A DNA stretch of 17,611 bases from Pseudomonadota bacterium (GCA_018897415.1 JAHIKR010000384.1:1-17611); one strand, 5' to 3'; shown: positions 7,679 through 16,093, counted from the first letter of the stretch. Translations and numbers: made by a program. The notes: generated by a model not told the origin, from the letters alone.

Positions 7679-7876
7679 GTAAACGTTCACAGGTTGCATT
7701 TATGCTATACGGAGTTGTTTTGAAAGATGAACATCTTAAAAGATGAACGTCCAACATCGAACATTGAACGTCCAACATCGAATAATGATGTCGCTCCGCT
7801 CCGCCAGTTTATAAATTGGCAGAATACCTTATTCAACATTCGATGTTGGACGTTCGATGTTCGATGTTCATTTTTT
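7679..7876. repeat. Composite inverted heptamer repeat between btuD and cobQ
   Basis: The plus-strand left arm is a 7-bp-periodic run (GAACGTC, CAACATC, GAACATT, GAACGTC, CAACATC, GAATAAT) from 7745. The right arm, 7837-7870, is its inverse complement (CGATGTTGGACGTTC and repeats), with an 18-bp near-perfect match at the inner ends. The core (7783-7836) includes CCAGTTTATAAATTGG, itself a hairpin, and shares AATTG plus ACCTTATT with the 6055-6159 element. At the left edge, GTAAACGTTCAC (7679-7690) matches 11 of 12 bases of the outer arm of the 17389-17518 repeat. The 78-codon open frame across it is repeat-encoded and not a gene. I see no riboswitch or terminator in this spacer. Confidence 0.8.
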
Positions 7877-8710
7877 TCAGTCCTTCCTGCCCCCTGACAC
7901 CTGATCCCTGACACCTGCCTCCACATATTTTTGAGGTACAAGCGTTACCCGCGGAAATTTACCCAGAGGACTCTCATCAACCAATAACCTGCATCCGTAA
8001 GTTGCCTCCAGTCTGTGCAAGGTAAGCACTTCATGCGGCAGACCCAGGCTAACCGCCTGTCCGTTGTTAAGCAATAGCACACGGTCTCCGTACATTGCAG
8101 CAAGATTCAAATCATGAGAAACCATAATAACAGTAATTCCTTTTTCCCGTTTCAACCTGTCCATTAAATCCATTATCTTTACCTGATGGGCAAGGTCCAG
8201 AGATGCAGTAGGCTCATCCAGAAGAATGAGTTGCGGTTCCTGACAGATGGCTTTTGCAATAAAAACCCGCTGCCTTTCACCACCGCTCAACTGGTTCAGC
8301 TTTCGATGCTCAAGATGCTTAACTTCGGTAAAATTCATAGCCTGTTTTGCAAGTTTAATATCCTTTTCCTTTTCGATCCCAAGCATTCCCAGATGAGGCG
8401 AACGCCCCATAAGAACCATTTCAGTTACGGAAAAAGGAAAATCAAATGGAAACATCTGTGGAACAAAGGCAATTGTCTTTGCCAGATCCTTCCTGCTGTA
8501 ATCCTGCAAGGAACGACCAAAAATCTCAATACTGCCTTCTAATGGTTTCAAAATTCCCGAAACCGCATTCATCAAAGTGGTCTTACCTGACCCATTGGGG
8601 CCGATTATTATGAAAAAATCACCCTTACTGACACTGAAGGAAAGATTCTTTAAAACAGGGCTGTCCCCGTAATAATGGCTGATTTTATTTATATCTACTG
8701 CCATATTCAT
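7877..8710 (-). CDS. btuD: Corrinoid ABC transporter ATP-binding protein
   Basis: A 277-residue ABC ATPase of the FecE/BtuD type that powers import through BtuC. Walker A is GPNGSGKT (37-44), the Q-loop is at Q85 (VPQMFPF), the signature is LSGGERQRV (141-149), Walker B is LILLDEP (161-167) with a D-loop ASLD, and the switch His is H199 (MVSHD). It overlaps btuC by 4 bp (ATGA), which indicates coupled translation. The last 14 or so residues after VTLVPQKYV are encoded by a CTGACAC-type heptamer array and have no place in the fold. BtuD, iron-siderophore and haem ATPases look alike; the cobamide assignment rests on the flanking cob genes. Confidence 0.9.
   Translation of the reverse strand: MNMAVDINKISHYYGDSPVLKNLSFSVSKGDFFIIIGPNGSGKTTLMNAVSGILKPLEGSIEIFGRSLQDYSRKDLAKTIAFVPQMFPFDFPFSVTEMVLMGRSPHLGMLGIEKEKDIKLAKQAMNFTEVKHLEHRKLNQLSGGERQRVFIAKAICQEPQLILLDEPTASLDLAHQVKIMDLMDRLKREKGITVIMVSHDLNLAAMYGDRVLLLNNGQAVSLGLPHEVLTLHRLEATYGCRLLVDESPLGKFPRVTLVPQKYVEAGVRDQVSGGRKD
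7886..7918. repeat. Heptamer array (CTGACAC/CTGATCC) in the btuD 3' end
   Basis: CCCTGACACCTG occurs twice, 14 bp apart, inside a run CTGACAC-CTGATCC-CTGACAC-CTGCCTC with 7-bp period. It lies within the open frame of btuD and encodes most of its C-terminal tail (EAGVRDQVSGGRK). Confidence 0.75.
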
Positions 8711-9717
8711 TGTCTGGATCTTTTCAACAGAAAAATAAAAAGAGGTGCTCCAATCATAGCGGTAATTACACCCACCGGAATCTCGCCATATTCCGGAAGA
8801 ACCCTTGCCAGCAAATCACATAAAATCATATATGCCCCTCCACCCAGCACGCATGACGGAACAAGCACACGGTTATCGGGGCCAAACGTAAGACGCAGCA
8901 TGTGAGGAATTACCAGCCCGACAAACCCAAGAAGTCCGCAATGGCTTACAGTAGCGCTAACCATAAATGAAGTGACTACAAGAAGAATCATTGTCACGTA
9001 CTTTATATTTACTCCCATTGTCTGGGCAATTTCCTTACCCATAAGCAGCAAATTCATAGAATGAGAAAGCAGAAAAAGAATCAAAAAACAGGGAAGAAGT
9101 GTTGCGGCAAGTATGACTACCTGCCTGATATCAGACATGGAAAGATCGCCCATGAGCCAGAAAATAATATTGTGAAGCCTTGCGTCCTGAGTCATGGAAA
9201 CAAGAAACATAATTATCGCTGAGCAAAAAGCATTTATCATAACTCCTGATAAAAGGAGTGAATCCTTTTTAAGAATTGATTGACCCGAAGACATCAGAAT
9301 AATAAGCAAGAGCGTGGCAACGCTTCCGGCAAATGCAGTAAATGCAACGCCAGGGAAGCGGGACAAACCCATCAGGATGCCGATTATGGCGCCCACTGCC
9401 GAACCACCGGAAATTCCCAGGATGTAAGGCTCGGCCAGAGGATTGCGAAGTAAAACCTGGAAAACAAGTCCCCCAAGAGAAAGAGTTGCTCCAACCAGAG
9501 CTGCCAGAAGCACGCGGGGAAAGCGGATTTCCCAGACTATGGCCTCCCTCATTGGATCTGCAGCCTCTTTCCCTGACAGTAAATGAAAAATAGTCTTTAG
9601 CTCGTTTCCGGTGGAACCAATTGAAATCCCCAGAAACATAGTCAAGATAAGAATAAGTATCATTAGGAAAGAAATTGCAAAAAGACGTTTCAAAAGAAAC
9701 GGTTTATTAGAAATCAA
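8707..9717 (-). CDS. btuC: Corrinoid ABC transporter permease
   Basis: A 336-residue FecCD/BtuC-family permease with about ten membrane helices, the dimeric channel for corrinoid. Family signatures are IRFPRVLLAALVGATLSLGGLVFQVLLRNPLAEPYILG early in the protein (residues about 69-106), GLVIPHMLRL (about 275) and the C-terminal GEIPVGVITAMIGAPLFIFLL, with the coupling segment facing BtuD. The start is a TTG at 9717, two bases after the btuF stop, with GAGGA about 8 nt upstream. The end overlaps btuD by 4 bp. Substrate is inferred from linkage to cob genes, because haem and siderophore permeases share these motifs. Confidence 0.9.
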   Translation of the reverse strand: MISNKPFLLKRLFAISFLMILILILTMFLGISIGSTGNELKTIFHLLSGKEAADPMREAIVWEIRFPRVLLAALVGATLSLGGLVFQVLLRNPLAEPYILGISGGSAVGAIIGILMGLSRFPGVAFTAFAGSVATLLLIILMSSGQSILKKDSLLLSGVMINAFCSAIIMFLVSMTQDARLHNIIFWLMGDLSMSDIRQVVILAATLLPCFLILFLLSHSMNLLLMGKEIAQTMGVNIKYVTMILLVVTSFMVSATVSHCGLLGFVGLVIPHMLRLTFGPDNRVLVPSCVLGGGAYMILCDLLARVLPEYGEIPVGVITAMIGAPLFIFLLKRSRQ

Positions 9718-9719
9718 TG

Positions 9720-10640
9720 CTATTCCTCAAGTAATTCAGGATGAATCAGCCGCCCAAGCAGTTCAAGGCCGTCCACCAGACGGGGAGTAGGACGGTCAAA
9801 AAGGCTGGAATCCACGAGGAAAATACGCTGGTTTTTTATAGCGGGCAATTCAGACCATCGGCTCCACTCAGTCTTAACGCGTTCGAAGACCTCGCCTCTT
9901 GCCATGGAAGAGATAATTAATACTTCCGGAGATAGAACCAGCACTTGCTCCCGGCTAAACCGAGGATAGGGAATAGGGCCTTCAGTAAGATTATCTCCTC
10001 CTGCAGACACTATAAGCTCATGAATAAATGTATTCGTCCCCACGGAAACTATCGGAAAAATTCCAACCTGGTAAAAAACCCTCGGTCGGTGAGAAGCCTT
10101 TGCTGCTCTAAATCTTACCTGCTGAATCCTGTACTGCATATCAGCAACCAGAGCTTTTGCTGCTTCAGAGGCATCCAGCAACTTGCCTATTTCAAGAATT
10201 GTTTCCATTACTGCTTCCAGATTCCTTGGATCAACTGCATAGACCGGAATCCCCAGTGACTCCAGCCGCTCAACTATTTCCCTTGGATTGCCATCTTTTA
10301 TGGCGATGCATAGCTCTGGTTTTAAAGCCACAATTCTTTCAAGATCAAGTTGAACATAAGAACCGACCCTTGGAAGATTAACTGCTTCTGGAGGAAAGTC
10401 GCTATAACGGGTCACCCCTTTCAGGCGGTGTTCCTGCCCCAAAGCAAAAATAATTTCAGTAATACTCGGCGCCAGGGAAACAACTCTCTGAGGGTCATCA
10501 GAGAGAACAACCTTCCGCCCTAACTGGTCAGTTGCTTGCCTTGCCCCGGCTGGTAAGGAAGTCAAAGCAACAAACATAAGAACAACGATCAGTTTTAGTA
10601 AGCGTTTACGGAACATTGAAATTGTTCCACAGAACTTCAT
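9720..10640 (-). CDS. btuF: Corrinoid ABC transporter substrate-binding protein
   Basis: A 306-residue periplasmic binding protein of the BtuF/FepB type. A signal peptide (basic FRKRLLK, hydrophobic LIVVLMFVALTSL, cleavage near AGA-RQ) precedes ATDQLGRKVVL and PQRVVSLAPSITEIIFALG, the typical N-lobe start. RYSDFPPEA, LPRVGSYVQLDLERIVALKPEL and the C-terminal lobe follow. No lipobox Cys is seen, so it should be soluble. The ATG at 10640 has GAGAG and AAGGA upstream; an ATG at 10616 (MFRKRLL) would give a more usual signal peptide. It begins 7 bp after the stop of the adenylate cyclase, which leaves no room for a separate promoter or riboswitch. A 27-bp stretch over the alternative start resembles the repeat at 17389. 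Confidence 0.9.
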   Translation of the reverse strand: MKFCGTISMFRKRLLKLIVVLMFVALTSLPAGARQATDQLGRKVVLSDDPQRVVSLAPSITEIIFALGQEHRLKGVTRYSDFPPEAVNLPRVGSYVQLDLERIVALKPELCIAIKDGNPREIVERLESLGIPVYAVDPRNLEAVMETILEIGKLLDASEAAKALVADMQYRIQQVRFRAAKASHRPRVFYQVGIFPIVSVGTNTFIHELIVSAGGDNLTEGPIPYPRFSREQVLVLSPEVLIISSMARGEVFERVKTEWSRWSELPAIKNQRIFLVDSSLFDRPTPRLVDGLELLGRLIHPELLEE

Positions 10641-10647
10641 CTCTCAG

Positions 10648-13206
10648 CTAATCCTTTTTATAGCCCAATAGTTCGTAAATTTTCAGGTCCCCAAGAGTGG
10701 CATCAACATCGCGCAGTTCCAAGTGAAACCGCGCTGAATGGCAGGTTTTTTCACTGATTAAAATACTGTTTGGGATTGATTTGGTAAGAGCCTGAAGCTT
10801 AAATACATCATTCACAGGATCGCCAATAACCGTATAATCCATTTTCATGTCAAAGCCAAAGCCGCCTACAACAACTTCGCCTGTATGAATACTTATGCCT
10901 ATGCTTATGGAAGCATCAAATTCCTTGGCAAAATAATCATTGACAGTTGCAACTGACTTCTTCATTTCAAGCGCCGCCCGCGCAGCATTATCCGCATCCA
11001 TTGTGCTTGAAACAGGCGCTCCAAAAAGTGCCAGCAGTCCATCACCCAGGTACTTGTCCACAATACCATGATTTTTGAACACTATACCCCCCATAACAGA
11101 AAAGAAATAATTAAGCAGAGGAACTGTTTTCTGGGAGCCGATTTTTCTTGAAAGTTCTGAAAATTTCCTGATATCAATATTCAGCAGGGTAAGAGTCTTT
11201 ACTTCCTCAAGCATTTCCTTTTCTGTTTCCGAACCCAGGATGATCTTATCTACAATCTCCTTGGGTACAAATTTCTGAAACACACTCCTTATACCACGCT
11301 CATGTTCGGCCATTGAAACTGTTTCCTTGTAAAGGCGGGCATTTTCAATGGCAATACTTACCGACGATGCTATTGACTGCAGGAGGTCTTCATCGTTGGG
11401 GCCAAAATCGCCATTTATTTTATTGAGCACCTCAAGAACTCCAATCACCTTTCCCTGAGAAATCATCGGCACACACAATGCTGAAAATGTCTCAAAGCCT
11501 GTAGCTTCATCTATTTTAGGATCAAAATGCGGCGACTTACTAATATCGTTTACAATGATAGATTCTCCTCTAGCCGCTACATAACCAGCGATTCCCTGAC
11601 CCATTTTAAGCCGCAGATTTTTCAAAGATTCTAGTTTAATATTAAACGCAACAGAAAACTCAAGCTCATTTTCTTTTACAAGATACAGCGAGCCTGCTTC
11701 AACGTTCATTATCACTCGAATCATATCCATCGTATACTTAAGAACCTTATTCATATCAAAAGTTGATGAAGCAAGGGCACTTCCAATTTGTCTGATCGAA
11801 TCCAGTTCTTTATTGCGTTTAACAACGGATTCAGATAACCTGTTGCGCTCTATGGCAATAGAAAGTGCATTTGCCATCCATTCTATTAACTCCCGTTCAG
11901 AGTAAAATATGTCTGGCTCCTGTGCAGTTAACACAAACAATCCATTTATAACCCCGCTTAGCTTCAATGGAGCAAGAATGCATGACTTGCACCCCTGACT
12001 CACAAAGAGTTTTTTATCAACCTCACTGGAAAGCACGCTGGTATCATCTATAATAAGTGTACTCCCCTGTTTTATAACCTTATCTATGATGCTGCCCTGC
12101 TGGTATTGATAAAAGGCTTTTTGGGAAATATCTGTTGGCTCATTAGCCAGCAAATCAATAATTTTTATCTGATCGGAAATGTTTTCAACTCTGGTTATCA
12201 CCATGGCTATACTAAACGGAACGAAGACTTGAATTTCATTTATAATGGCATGTAAAAGTTCGCTATTCCTGAAACTTGAGTTTATCACATTATAGATTTT
12301 CTCAACGACCTTCAGGAGGCTCTCTCCCTTTTCATTATCCTTCAAAAGACGGATGTTCTCATATGTAAAAGCAGCATTACTCAAAAGGGGCGTTAGAATT
12401 TCCACGTCGTCCTGTGAATAAATTTTATCCTCATTTTTACGCGAAATTGTAAGCACTCCAACAATATCTTTGCTGGTCTTGATCGGCATGCAAACAAAGG
12501 ATTTCGAGGCATATTGAGGACGGTTCGCTCTTCCGAACCGGGTATCCTTTTCTATGTCTTCAACCACAATAGGCGATTTATTGATTACAGCATACTTGGC
12601 TATGCTTGTTTTAAAATCCACCTTGTCATCTATCTTGATGTATTCCCCGGCTCCAATGGTCGCCTTTACAATAAACGAGTTGCGGTCTTGCTCTAAAATC
12701 ATGACAGAACCTATGTCTGAATTAGTTAATGCAAGGGAACGCTCAAGAGTGACATAAAGAATTTCAGTTGGATCAAATGTAACATAGCAAAGCTCTGAAA
12801 GCTCCTTAAGTATTGATATTTCAGAAGACTTCTTTTGAAGCTGCTTGAAAGTCTTGCTGAATTGGTTCTCGATAGCACTAAAAGACTGGACAATATTGAG
12901 TATTTCATCCGTACCGGTCTGGAACTCTCCTCCAAGTTGTTCAATACTTTTATGAGAAATATCCCTGGATATATATGTTATCTGATCAAATAACTTTTTT
13001 AACATAGTATATCCTAAAAATGAAAAAATAAGAACGCCCAGAAAAAACAGCAAAATATATTCGTCATTCATTAACTCATATCTGATTCCGAATATAACAA
13101 ATCCCAGTATAGGGAAGAGAAAGAAGAGGCCAAATATTATAGTAAGTTTATAATGTAGGTCCCTATCTTTTAAGGATTTCTCCTTTATCCAATTTTTAAG
13201 TTTCAT
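10648..13206 (-). CDS. Membrane GAF-domain class III adenylate cyclase (downstream copy)
   Basis: An 852-residue protein with two N-terminal membrane segments (about 20-41 and 49-68), a short linker and coiled coil (70-135), three GAF domains (about 140-290, 300-460, 470-630) and a class III cyclase domain (about 668-848). GAF3 carries the NKFDE signature (N595, K596, F601, D605, E606) of cyclic-nucleotide-binding GAF domains. In the cyclase domain D678 (NIDIRKFS) and D722 (YLGDG) are the metal Asps; K718 and D790 are the residues that favour ATP over GTP; N799 is present. The expected transition-state Arg four residues later is Lys (K803, VNDVFKLQ), so activity may be reduced. It is a tandem paralogue of the next gene upstream and is followed 7 bp later by btuF. 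Confidence 0.92.
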   Translation of the reverse strand: MKLKNWIKEKSLKDRDLHYKLTIIFGLFFLFPILGFVIFGIRYELMNDEYILLFFLGVLIFSFLGYTMLKKLFDQITYISRDISHKSIEQLGGEFQTGTDEILNIVQSFSAIENQFSKTFKQLQKKSSEISILKELSELCYVTFDPTEILYVTLERSLALTNSDIGSVMILEQDRNSFIVKATIGAGEYIKIDDKVDFKTSIAKYAVINKSPIVVEDIEKDTRFGRANRPQYASKSFVCMPIKTSKDIVGVLTISRKNEDKIYSQDDVEILTPLLSNAAFTYENIRLLKDNEKGESLLKVVEKIYNVINSSFRNSELLHAIINEIQVFVPFSIAMVITRVENISDQIKIIDLLANEPTDISQKAFYQYQQGSIIDKVIKQGSTLIIDDTSVLSSEVDKKLFVSQGCKSCILAPLKLSGVINGLFVLTAQEPDIFYSERELIEWMANALSIAIERNRLSESVVKRNKELDSIRQIGSALASSTFDMNKVLKYTMDMIRVIMNVEAGSLYLVKENELEFSVAFNIKLESLKNLRLKMGQGIAGYVAARGESIIVNDISKSPHFDPKIDEATGFETFSALCVPMISQGKVIGVLEVLNKINGDFGPNDEDLLQSIASSVSIAIENARLYKETVSMAEHERGIRSVFQKFVPKEIVDKIILGSETEKEMLEEVKTLTLLNIDIRKFSELSRKIGSQKTVPLLNYFFSVMGGIVFKNHGIVDKYLGDGLLALFGAPVSSTMDADNAARAALEMKKSVATVNDYFAKEFDASISIGISIHTGEVVVGGFGFDMKMDYTVIGDPVNDVFKLQALTKSIPNSILISEKTCHSARFHLELRDVDATLGDLKIYELLGYKKD

Positions 13207-13475
13207 TTTCCGTCCTCTAATAACACAGTTATTTCATAGCAAAAAAGTTTGTAACACTTTAGCCTTATGAAACAAATCGGCTGATGGTGTGAGCTTCAGG
13301 TGTGATACATTAAAATCAGGAAACTGTTTGAACGCATTAGATATCATTAAGAAAGAACCTATCAGGATTATGTATTTTTCTATAATATTTCGCTTAACTA
13401 CAACAATATCTTTAAATTTACGGCGAGTTCTTTCTTTATGATATGTTATGCGAGAGTTTTTCATGGTTTTAATGT
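13207..13475 (-). other. Spacer and possible long 5' leader between the cyclase genes
   Basis: This AT-rich stretch lies upstream of the second cyclase. Its only sizeable frame is 76 codons (13464-13234), encoding a basic N-terminus and one hydrophobic segment (EKYIILIGSFLMISNAF). It has no ribosome site and resembles nothing I recognise, so I do not call it a gene. A GAGGA ribosome site for the cyclase lies just before the ATG at 13206. I see no terminator or riboswitch fold. Confidence 0.4.
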
Positions 13476-13504
13476 ATTATACCTGAAGCGAATATATTTC
13501 TAAA
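13476..13504 (-). promoter_or_regulatory. Candidate sigma-70 promoter for the downstream cyclase and btuFCD
   Basis: On the minus strand a perfect TATAAT (13481-13476) is preceded at 17 bp by TTTAGA (13504-13499), 4 of 6 matches to the -35 consensus. It would start transcription near 13469 and give a leader of roughly 260 nt before the cyclase ATG. This is sequence resemblance only; AT-rich spacers produce such matches by chance. Confidence 0.4.
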
Positions 13505-13531
13505 AAGCTAAACCGTTACGAAGAATTCGGA

Positions 13532-16093
13532 TTATCCCTTTTTAAGATCAATAAGTTCATATATTTTCAACTCCCCGAGAGTGGCTTCGATATCACGCAA
13601 TTCCAGGCGGGACCGGGCTGAACGGCAAGCATTTTCGCTGATTAAAATGCCATTCGAAAAGGATTTGGTAAGGGTTTGCAACCTGAAAACATCATTCACC
13701 GGATCACCTATCACAGTGTAATCCATTTTCCTCTCAAAACCGAAGTTGCCTACAACTACCTCTCCGGTATGAACACTGATACCTATGCTTACAGCAAAAC
13801 CCAACTCCTTGACAAAATAATCACTTACAGTAGAGATTGACTTCTTCATTTCGAGTGCTGCTGACACAGCATTATCTGCATCCCTTGTGCTTGAAACCGG
13901 CACTCCAAAAAGCGCCAGCAACCCGTCACCTAAGTATTTATCTACAATCCCCTTATGTTTGAAAACAATACCACCCATTACCGAAAAAAAATGATTAAGC
14001 AGAGTCACCATTTTATGAGGTCCGATTTTCCTGACAAGTCCTGAAAACCCTCTTATATCAATATTGAGCAGGGTAATTGTCTTTAACTCTTCAACCATTT
14101 CCTTTCCTGTTTCCGTACCGTAGATAATCTTATCAACTATCTCCTTGGGGACAAATTTCTGAAACATGCTCCTGATACCGCGTTCATGTTCGGCCAATGA
14201 GACGGTTTCTCTGTAAAGACGGGCATTTTCAATGGCAATACTTACCGATGATGCTATCGACTTTAACAGGTCTTCATCATTGGCGCTAAAATCACCTTTT
14301 ATCTTGTTGAGGACCTCGAGAATTCCAATGACTTTCCCCTTAGAAATCATCGGCACACACAATGCTGACAATGTCTTAAAGCCTGTAGTTTCATCTATTT
14401 TAGGATCAAAGTGCGGCGACTTCTGCGCATCATTTATAATGATAGATTCTCCCCGTGCCGCAGTATAACCCGCAATTCCTTGGCCGACCTTAAGCTGAAA
14501 CTTTTTAATAGGTTCTACTTTTATATTAAATCCAACCGTGAACTCGAGTTCATTATTATTAACAAGGTACAGAGAACCTGCTTCCACGTTCATTATCACT
14601 TGAATCATGTCCATTGTATACTTAAGAACCTTATTCACATCAAAAGTCGATGAAGCAAGGACGTTTCCAATTTGTTTGATCGAATCCAGTTCTTTATTGC
14701 GTTTAACAACGGATTCAGACAACCTGTTGCGCTCTATGGCAATAGAAAGCGCACTTGCCATCCACTCTATGAGATCCTGAGTATCATAAAAAGTATCGGG
14801 CTCCTTTGCATATAGCGCCAGTATTCCATTAATGACCCCGTTCATTTTCAATGGAGCAAGAATACATGACCTGCTACCTTGATCTAAAAAGAGGTCTTTT
14901 TCAACCTCGCTGGAAAGCACAGAGGTATCTTCCACAATCATGACGGTATCCTGTTTCAGGGCATTATCTATAACGCTGCCTTGCTGGCAGAGATATTGAG
15001 ATCCTTTTATTATGCTCGTAGGCTCATTGGCCAGTAAATCAAAAACCGTTATATAATCAGAAGTAATTTCAGCTTTTATCATCACAACGGCAATATCAAA
15101 GGGAACTATGGATTGAATTTCATTCAAAACAGCGTGAAATAGTTCACTGTTCCTAAAACTTGAGTTTATAACCTTAAAAATTTTCTCAATAGCTTTCAGA
15201 GACAGACCCCTTCGCTCGTTTTCTCCCATAAGACGCAGGTTCTCATACGTAAAAGCCGCACTGCTCAATAGGGGTGTCAGGGCATCAACATCTTCTTGTG
15301 TAAAAATCTTATCATCTTTCTTTCGGGAAATTGTAAGTACTCCCACAATGTCTATGCTTGTCTTGATTGGCATACAAACAAAAGATTTTGAACCATATTG
15401 AGGACGGTTTGCTCTTCCGAACCGGGTATCCTTTTCAATATCCTCGACCACAATAGGTGACTTATTTATGACTGCATACTTGGCTATGCTGGTTTCAAAA
15501 TCTATTCTATCATCTATCTTTACAAAATCTCCGGCTCCAATACTCGCCTTTACGATAAATGAACTTTGCTTCCTGTCCATTATCATGACTGATCCGATGT
15601 CTGAGTTTGTTAATATAAGAGAACGCTCAAGCATAACATACAAAATTTCCGCAGGATCGACGGTAACGTAATAAAGCTCTGAAAGTTCTTTTAATGCTGA
15701 GAGCTCGGAAGACCTTTTTTGAAGCTGGCTGGAAGTATTAAAGAATTGATTCTCAACTGCTTTAAAAGACAGGACAATTTTATGCAACTCATCCGTATCA
15801 GTTTGAAGTTTTTTATCGGTTATTCCGTCAATATCTTTTAATGAAATGTCTTTAGATATATTACTGATTTCGGCAAAAAGGCTTCTGAATACCGAAAATC
15901 CGAACAATGAAAAGACTAGAACACCAATAAAGAACAGTGGAACAAATTCGTCATCCAGTACGTTATATTTGACGCCAAAGAATATAAAGCCCAATATAGG
16001 AAATAGAACAAAGAAACCAAATATCATAGTTAATTTGTAATTGATGTCTTTAGCTTGCAGAAGCTTTTTCAAAAACCACTTATCAATCTTCAT
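13532..16093 (-). CDS. Membrane GAF-domain class III adenylate cyclase (upstream copy)
   Basis: An 853-residue paralogue of the following gene with the same order: two membrane helices (about 20-42 and 50-70), coiled-coil linker, three GAF domains and a C-terminal cyclase domain. I start it at the ATG 16093, which aligns with the paralogue start and sits 7 nt after AGGA; a GTG at 16096 would add one residue. GAF3 has the NKFDE signature (NKIKGDFSANDE). The cyclase domain keeps both metal Asps (D679, D723), the ATP-selecting Lys and Asp, N800 and the transition-state Arg R804 (VNDVFRLQ), so it looks catalytically complete. GAF1 is nearly identical between the copies around RFGRANRPQY. The tandem pair implies duplication, with one copy possibly drifting toward a sensory role. 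It lies 52 bp after the Met-rich exported protein gene and may share its transcript. Confidence 0.92.
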   Translation of the reverse strand: MKIDKWFLKKLLQAKDINYKLTMIFGFFVLFPILGFIFFGVKYNVLDDEFVPLFFIGVLVFSLFGFSVFRSLFAEISNISKDISLKDIDGITDKKLQTDTDELHKIVLSFKAVENQFFNTSSQLQKRSSELSALKELSELYYVTVDPAEILYVMLERSLILTNSDIGSVMIMDRKQSSFIVKASIGAGDFVKIDDRIDFETSIAKYAVINKSPIVVEDIEKDTRFGRANRPQYGSKSFVCMPIKTSIDIVGVLTISRKKDDKIFTQEDVDALTPLLSSAAFTYENLRLMGENERRGLSLKAIEKIFKVINSSFRNSELFHAVLNEIQSIVPFDIAVVMIKAEITSDYITVFDLLANEPTSIIKGSQYLCQQGSVIDNALKQDTVMIVEDTSVLSSEVEKDLFLDQGSRSCILAPLKMNGVINGILALYAKEPDTFYDTQDLIEWMASALSIAIERNRLSESVVKRNKELDSIKQIGNVLASSTFDVNKVLKYTMDMIQVIMNVEAGSLYLVNNNELEFTVGFNIKVEPIKKFQLKVGQGIAGYTAARGESIIINDAQKSPHFDPKIDETTGFKTLSALCVPMISKGKVIGILEVLNKIKGDFSANDEDLLKSIASSVSIAIENARLYRETVSLAEHERGIRSMFQKFVPKEIVDKIIYGTETGKEMVEELKTITLLNIDIRGFSGLVRKIGPHKMVTLLNHFFSVMGGIVFKHKGIVDKYLGDGLLALFGVPVSSTRDADNAVSAALEMKKSISTVSDYFVKELGFAVSIGISVHTGEVVVGNFGFERKMDYTVIGDPVNDVFRLQTLTKSFSNGILISENACRSARSRLELRDIEATLGELKIYELIDLKKG

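Noticed and set aside
7624..7876. Cobalamin riboswitch upstream of cobQ
   Set aside because: The spacer is filled by the inverted heptamer element and I find no B12-box-like sequence or the expected multi-stem layout.
5496..7918. Possible CRISPR array among the clustered repeats
   Set aside because: The repeats are contiguous degenerate 7-mers without spacers of uniform length, and no cas genes are present.
7705..7941. 78-codon minus-strand open frame between btuD and cobQ
   Set aside because: It is read entirely from the heptamer arrays and the btuD 3' end; its repeating FDVGRS-like translation is a product of the repeat.
13234..13464. 76-codon minus-strand frame between the two cyclases
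   Set aside because: No ribosome site, no recognisable similarity and AT-rich composition; kept only as part of the spacer description.
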